Shown piece by piece: positions 14,533 through 22,958 of a stretch of DNA of 64,000 bases. A program made the translations under genes and the position numbers. Origin of the DNA: Cristatella mucedo (Eukaryota > Bryozoa > Phylactolaemata > Cristatellidae); the NCBI GenBank assembly GCA_009760855.2, contig WPIO01000004.1:12660501-12724500 (forward strand), written 5' to 3'. Below the pieces are notes generated by a model. That model saw only the letters and a program-made list of their open reading frames with translations, did no database searches and was not told the origin of the DNA. Position 1 is the first letter of the stretch. Every line of letters begins with the position of its first letter.

Positions 14533-15233
14533 ACATGTGGTTGACCCCATCCACTGGTGAAAATCCCTCGGGATACTGGGCACCCATCGATGTTACCATC
14601 GAATGGCAGCAGCCACTGCAGCAGAATCTTGTCGATTGGCCCTCCACGCAAGTGTGAAGCTAAGGTTAAAGACCTAAACGCTTGGCTTCGACCGAGAACA
14701 TTTTCCCAGAACAGGATTAAATTCAACCACAATTGAGAAGAGGTTAAGAAGCAGGTGGAGAGGTGCATGCAGCAGCATGATTCGGATCAATGGTGTGCAA
14801 TTCCAGGATGCTATAGATAACTGACATCTCCGAAAGCACGGGATCTTCTTTGGACAATAAGTTCACTTTGCTAATTAATGGATTATCAATCCTTGATAGA
14901 GAAGGCTAGCTGAAATACTTCCAAAACTTACCCGGAATGCCTTATAAATCCATTTTTCCTAGTCTCATGGGGTCCAGCATGAAGTTACAGTATATGTTAT
15001 GAAATGTTTGCATGGGAAACCATTGGCTCATATATATATATATATATTTTTTTTATTTATTTATTTATTTGATATATATATATATATTTATTTATTTATT
15101 TATTTAATATATATTTATTTATTTAATATATATATATATATATTTATTTATTTAATATATATATATTTATATATTTATTTATTTATTTGATATATATGGG
15201 AAACAAATCGGCTCATATATTTATTTATTTATT

Positions 15234-15323
<90 letters not shown>

Positions 15324-18300
15324 GGTGCTGCTAAATGAGGTAAGATTGCTAGTTTGCATTGGTGAGAAGTAACTGATTTTATCAGCCAGGATTAATTTAA
15401 GTAAAAAAGGAATGGTGAAGGTCAGCTGAGATTTAGCAGCCTCATTTATGCAGCAGCTAATGAGCCTTGGTGGCTACTACTCTGCTAACAGCAGTAATAA
15501 AGGATTGCCTGCTTCAGAGCTCAAACCCGCGATCTGAGCCCCCCTCTGCATTGCGAAAACATAAACGGACGAGTCACCTTCAATGAGCCACTGACCGAAG
15601 TCACTGACTGAGCTGAGGAGATGTAAAAATAAATTTCAGCTTACTTAAAAGTCACATGTGTACAGCAGCAGAACAGCAGCGATGGCAATCGCCTCGAATT
15701 CAGCTGAAATAAAGAAATGCCTGAAGGAGGACTCAAACCCATGACTACAGTCGCAAGGGTGAAGACCTTCCCCTGGGCTATCCTCACATTCCTAGGAGTG
15801 ACAAAAGCAATGTTTCAGGTTTCAAATTAAAAATGGAAACATATAGTGAATCGGTGACCACTAAAAGCATTTGTCGGTTACAGCTAAAAGCATTTGCCAA
15901 TAATTTGGCCTTTTGTTGAATGCCAAAAGAGGATAGTTTAATTGGCTGCTAATTGGTTTACAGCACTAGATAGGTAACGCTGAAGTTGCCAGGTCATTTC
16001 CTGCTTGAGGCAAAATTATTTTGGCATACTTCGACGGCAGACAGCATTCGGTAATTGTGCATTTTGAAATTGCTAAATTCATACATTCTACAATTAAATT
16101 GGGAAATGTGGCACTGCTTGGTGGTGCACTACCAGCAATCACAGCAGACTCGTGACTATCCCCCGCACGACAGCAAATCGCCAGAAACCACGTTATACCA
16201 TAGCCAGAGCACGGGTCATGTGAGTTTTACTTGGCAGATGCCACGTAGCAGACAAAATGCAAAATTAGGGTCCAAATTTATGATAGGTTTATTAGATTGT
16301 TTGATAATTTTTGGATTTTTGTTATGATCAAGTCACTGATAAAGGCTTGCGATAAAAATAAAAAAGCAACAGTAAAGTACATGTGGGCCGATTCAATAAC
16401 CGCATTTATATAACGACAGAAGAGCCTTACCAGATACCCTGCCCCACTTTCAGCAGACGATAAATAATTGCTTGTTTCAGGACTTGAGCCCATGACTTGG
16501 CTCGTTAAATGCGAGCACCTTATCCATAGACTAAGATCCAGGGGTGCATTGGTCAGTACCGGACCTCTTGGGTGGAGTGAGAACAAAAACTACGACTTCA
16601 GATTGCTAGTATTAAGTCTGCAGCTGACTGTCTTACCCACTTGTAAGAAACCTGGAGTAATATCATAAATATGTATGAAAAAAGGTGATCTGATTCTATA
16701 GCGTCATTTATATGCCGTGCTAGTTTGGCCCAGTGGCTGAGGTGCATCTTGACCAAAGTCAAGGTGAATGCATTTGATTGACCGGGATCGTGAGCTCAAG
16801 CCGAGTGGCCTATGTGAAGCACCTGAATAGAGATTAAATTCTCTTGGGGTGCAATACAAGTCAACTAAATTTATTTACATTTATAGGTACAGAAGAGCTC
16901 GAGCATCTATCACGCCGTGTAAGCTACTAGAGCAATAAATGCATACGTGGTGTATGACTTGAACGCCCGACTGGCAGTCGGGAGGCGAGAGAGAGCACAC
17001 TATCCCTAGTCTAAGACATACCCAATGCTTTCAGTCAGTCGGTCAGATACAAGCCAGGTCAAGCTTAATAGTCATAATAATAGGTTGTTCACAGAGCTTC
17101 ACTCTACGGGAACTTGACCTCAATCCATGCACCTTTTAACTCGCTGCACGAGAATCAATCCCCAAGGGTTAGCGATATACAAGGTATCCTCCATGCAAGA
17201 ACAAATTGGTATCACTCTAAGGCTGGCATGCTCCTACAGCAAGCATTAAGACACTCATGAGCACCGGTTAGTAGGACCTCTGGGTAGTAACATGCACTGA
17301 ATCATGCATGCATGGGTGAGCATGCATAGGTGAGCATGCGCAGGAACACGATAAGAAAAGTTCACAGGGGCAACGGGGAAACTGACCAAAGCAGATGTCT
17401 TTATCTGAGACTTGAAAAATAATAATAATCATGCATTTGTATGGCACCCTCGGAGAATTTAACCTCTTTCAGAGCATTTACATATGCTGCACAGGAAGCA
17501 CGATCGTATGGGTAGTGATAACATGCAATGTCAACCTGCATACTATTGTTAGTGGTAAAATGCACCCTGTCAGCACCCATAAGTACAAAAAGGTCAAATC
17601 AAACTGATCCGGAAAATACTGAGAGGAATGTGTGCACATTTTAGCTTTTTTAAATGTTAAGTCGGGGAATGTCGTCGCGTCAGTCTGAAGTTATACTAAC
17701 TAAAGGCACGATCTCCAAAAAGTTTTGAGTTCGGTTCGAGACATAGCTACACGATTTGAGTCAGAAGAGCAGGTACCATTATGCCTAGCCTGGTTGGGGG
17801 GTAGTTTTGATGGGCAGGCTGGAGGCATGCACGTACGTATGTATGTATGCAACTCCGTCTGTAACTCCATAAAGCCACAAAGACTATGCGATTGTTACGC
17901 TGGGGAGTTTTGTATAAGCCACTCAAAGCCTAAGCAGCTTTCGGTACCCATTCGGCAGCCAACAGACTTAGTCTAACACAACAAAGAGAAAGTAAGCAAC
18001 ATGGCTGAGTAAGGAGAATAATTGAGGTAGTGTGTAGCATGGAAGTAGCAACTCAGGGCAGCTAGAAAGGATGCGCCACAGTCGGCAGCAGGAGTGTAGA
18101 CAACGTTGCTTAAGAATTGTGGAAGTGAGTTCCACAGCCAATGACCTGCAGGGCAAAAGATTCTGTCGCAAGCGGTCTTTAAGCGGAGGAATGGAACAGC
18201 TAATTTACTGCCCGTGCAGGACTTGAGGGCACGAGAAGGCTGAAACTGGTGCAGCAGTTCAGCTAGGTATGAAGGAGCCAAGCCGTGGCAGCCCTTGTGG

Positions 18301-21300
18301 GTCAGCATAAGAACTTTGCACTCTATAAAACGGAGGGACCTAAGAGTGAGTGACAGAACCTTGAAGTCGATAGCTGCTTGATTGGACGTGGCTGCAGGTC
18401 GGCAAAAAGTGGTGTACTGTGGCAACTGCAATGCTCCGCCACGCTGGCTGACAGACATGCCTGGCTGCAGAGTTTTACATCAACTATTAGTGCTTGATTG
18501 TACAAATCGGAAGATCTGCAAATAGTGAGCTACGGAAGCCAAGTCGGGATGTCTCAAATGCATGGACCAGCTTGGATGTAATATCCGTGTGTAAGCAGGC
18601 TCGTATGTTTGCAATGTTATGTAAGTGAAAGTAGGCCGACTTTACTGTGGAGCTGATGAGGTCATCTAGTGAAAGGTCACTTTGGAACAGGACACCAAGA
18701 TTTTGTGCAGATACTATGGGAGAATTGCTGGTAGAGCCGATTTTGAGCATTATGCTTTTCAATTCCTGAGTCACACTAGGTTTGTTCATAGCTAGTCAGT
18801 TGGTTTTATCGTCAGTTGATTTGAGTTAGTTTGCTGCCATCCACGTGCAGATATTAAAACATACAGCAAGGGAGTTGAGAGAAGTTGACAAGGTTTCAGG
18901 CTGGTAGGGATCAAGCATATGGATCAAGCATAGGTACAGCCGTGTATCCTCGGCATAAAAGTGAAAGCTTAGATTGCTTGGCGATTTCATCGGCAGCGGA
19001 TCAAGCAAAGAGCCCTGGGTATTCCGTACTTTAGTGGTTCCTTATATGATTTTTGCCCGTTGACATCAATACTCTAGAGTCTCTCACTGAGATAGGATCT
19101 TAACCATTGCAGGGCAATCCCAGAGACGACCAGGCGATATTAGAGGCGCTCGAGAAAACTTGGAGATCAATAGCATCAAATGCTGCCGAGAGATCAAGCA
19201 AAACAAGTAGAGATTTCAGTACGAAAGAAGATTGCAGGTAGTGATGGTAGCAAGAAGCAAGTTCCAGAATTGCAGTGCATGCCAGCTGAAGAGTTTATCA
19301 CCAAAACGTTTCAATTTAGTGTGCGTGACAGCAAGATGACTAGATTGTGACGAGTGGGTGGTGTGAGAGCACATAAGAGGAAGTCGGGTAATCTGACTGT
19401 TGCAATCGAGTGATGTGACCTGTAAGCCAGACTGAGGATTATGAAATCGATTTGAAGCTTGACAGGGAGCAAGTGAAGATCAGATAGAAAAAGGTGTGGT
19501 GTAGCAGCTACGCCGTTGACGACAGACTAGCCGAACTGCTGAGTTATGCCCAAATGCAGCAGACTATTAAATGCACAGCCCAGAAGTCATGAATAAAGAA
19601 ATTTGCAATAATATCGACTGGATGTCACAAAAGTGCAAACAAGTTTGCCTGCAGTACTCTTCAGGCCTTAATTTTGGTAATGTTTCTTGACTGAAAGCAG
19701 GCAAGACTTGACGGAAGAGGAAATGCACTTATGTAAGCTTGACATTGCAATTTAAATAAGAAGACCGTGATGTCAATATTAGCATGTGAGACACGACAAA
19801 GAAATGATTTAGAAAAGATCAAGGTTTTTTGAGTGCACTCGGCATGTATAGTTTGATTATCGCTAAAGTTGTTTATATGTAAAACAAACAAGTGAACCAA
19901 TAAGCACGGCAGCAGGTGAAACTTTCCAAATGTTTTTGAGGTTAAGTGAGAGATGATAGACCCTAGTAACAAACATGGTCAAAACTAACAAAACAAGAAA
20001 GATGGTATCAAGCTGCAGATCGACTGCCATAAAGAGTCGAACCGTATGCTATGCGTCTCTACAATCCAAAGACTGGCTTTAATCATGAAATAAATAGGAC
20101 ACCATTTAATGCAGCTAGTCCGACATTTAGCCTACTGCTCTGCAAGCCTCTACATGACACATTCTCTAGCCTCCAACAGCAGCATGGAGAGGCCTGTGGG
20201 TTTGCTATAAAAGTCATCAAACGTCGTGGAGCTTGATTTTCTACAATCAAGGACACGGAACGACAATACCTATCCAAAATAAATTTTAAATGAGCTACTG
20301 CAGTGATTTACAAGCAGAGCTGAACTCATATTTCAAATTTCCCATTGATCCGTGAAGTATTGGCCAAGTTGTGGAATTTACAAGGCTCAAAGCTACACTG
20401 TATTTGAAACCCCAAACATGCACTTCAACAAATTGCAGACGTGTATTTGATGACCGAGGTCGTGGGCTCGAGCACAGTAGCATATGTGAATCGCCAGAAC
20501 AGTGATTAAGTTCTCCTATGGTGCTATACAAATGAATGATATATCCCTAAGTACCAAGTTTCAACAAGTTGGGACACAAGTCGCATATTATGCAGCGATC
20601 AGTAACTCTTTATTTCTAGATATGTTGCTTCGGTTTACTTCCAGGTAAGACCTAGTTTGCATCGTTGTTTTTTCCTGTATGTGGAAATCGTCACAACTTC
20701 CGACACCATTGCTAACACTTTAGTCTTTCGAAAGGTACCCTCCACAGCTAGCCATCACGTCCGATCCCTATCTAATATTAGGAACTGCCTTCCATGGTGG
20801 CTTGCAAAAAATTAACCAGCTCCTTGGTTCTGTCTCAGCTAGATTATTGTAATTCGCTTTTGGCTAGGCTGCCGAAAAAAGCCACTAGGCCACTTCAGCT
20901 AGCTATGAATATGGCTGCAAGGCTAGTTTTCAAATCCAAGAGGTCTGACCGTGTGTCTCGATTGCTAAAAGAGCTTGGATGGCTTCCGATGATCAACGGG
21001 TACAAAGAAAAGTTCTTGGGCTGACCCACAAGGCCTGCCACGACTTGGCTCCTTCATACAAAGCTGAACTGCTGCACCAGTTTCAGCCTCCTCTCGTACT
21101 CGGGTCATGCATAGAGAATAAATTAGCTGTTCCATTCGTCTGCTTCAAGATTGCTGGTGACAGAAGATTTTGCTCTTCAGGTCCTAGACTGTGGAACTTA
21201 CTTCCACAACTCTTATGCAACAGCAACTACTCTCCTGCTGCCGACTATGGCACATCCTTCCCAGCCGTCCTGAGCTGCTACTTCCACGCTACTCACTACC

Positions 21301-22892
21301 TCGACTGCTCTCCTGACAACTATGCTTCTCATTTTCTCATTGTTGCGTGAGATAATTTGCGTGAGATAAAAAAGTCTGTTGGCTATCGTATGGGTACCGA
21401 AGCCACTTAGGCTGTGAGTGCGCTATGGAAAATTCTCCTACAAAGTCTTTGTGGAGTTGCCACTTAGGCTGTGAGTGCGCTATGGAAAATTCTCCTGCGT
21501 AGTCTTTGTGGAGTTGCAGACAGGAGATACATTCCATTAGGAAAGGCTGGAGAGCAAAGACTGGTCATGTTAATGGCCGTTCACGCTGGCTAATCTGGGT
21601 CACACCTCGGCCTCGACTGGTAGGAGATCCTATAGGAACCTACATAGCACTCAGAACTTTTCAGGGATGCAACTCCCCCCCCCCTTCCCCACTCTTCAGA
21701 GGGAGAGGTATGCCGAAAAGCAAACTCCCACTTAAGTCTAATCAGACCCAGGATCAGAAAGGTCAAGGTTCAGCCTCTCGGAATTTCCAGCATACACCTA
21801 TGCCTTGGAAGCTCACCAAGTCACACCAAGTGTGACTATCGGTGCGATAGAGGCTGACCACACCGACCACGGGCATCTCGACACGACTGGATCACTTCAG
21901 CCACGTAGTTTACTCTGCCTGATCAGCACGGGTTGAGAGCAGCAGACATCCGAGAGCCGACAGGTGAACAGTTAGGGCTCTGTAGGATGCCATGTGGCTG
22001 GCCATAAGGGATGAGCCATGAAAAGCTCCATCCAATTAATGACAGCTGCCAGGGTCAAAGGATTCTTACTGAGTGCTGAGGCTGCCAGTCACGGGGCAGC
22101 CAGGCTCAACCGGCAACAGCTGTGCCATGGCTGAGCTGCACTGCCAGCCTTTTCGTGCCCTTGTGTTGGTCAGGGCAAAAAAAGTAACATCAGAGCCACA
22201 AGAATTTCCTTTATTGCTCTTTGCCCCGGTAGGACGAACCATACACTAACTCCAGAGCAAGATGTGTGAAAATATGTGTGAGTAACACGATATTTCTGTA
22301 AGCATTCTATGGGAAAACATTAACTCCCATTCGATCAGATTAATCATTCACTGGGTGGTGGGTTAGAAACCGGAGCTGAACACAATCTGGTGGTCATTCT
22401 TTAAGCCTTGCTTCTAGCAAACATACCAGCTATAAGGTCAGACTCAACTATGTGCCAGATTTTTACAATTGTAATATTTGCAATGCACCGAAACTGCACA
22501 CAGACCACGACACAAAGGTCGAGGGTTTGGTACATTGGCCAATACAGGATTGCTACTTGCAAGCAGAGGTGATTGTCGTTAAGGTGCCTCTGCCGCTATA
22601 TAAATAAGGCAACTGAGTAAGGTTTTGTTTGTTTTTGTTCTTTCTTTTTTTCGGCACCATACAAGTCCAAGCTCATGCATTCGTTCATTCCCTGATTGAG
22701 TTGGCAACCTACCGAGTTGGCCTACCCCTGCCGACCTTGAAACTTCAGAGAAAGGCTTGAATGTTGTAACATCCCCTCACGAACTAGGATCATCTTGCCC
22801 GTGCTGTTCACTCAGGGCCACTCCTTCCTTAGATAAACATTATCACTTGACCCCAGACAAGAACAACGTTTCAATGTTTGCTAACATCGGTG

Positions 22893-22958
<66 letters not shown>

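Noticed and set aside
13460..14647. 395-aa minus-strand ORF starting upstream of the (GT)n tract with a His-Thr run
   Set aside because: The His-Thr part is the microsatellite and lies upstream of a good acceptor at 14,364; the end lies beyond the proposed donor. Only 14,363-13,553 is kept.
14999..15372. Plus-strand ORFs of repeated Ile-Tyr
   Set aside because: Pure translation of the (TA)n and (TTTA)n arrays.
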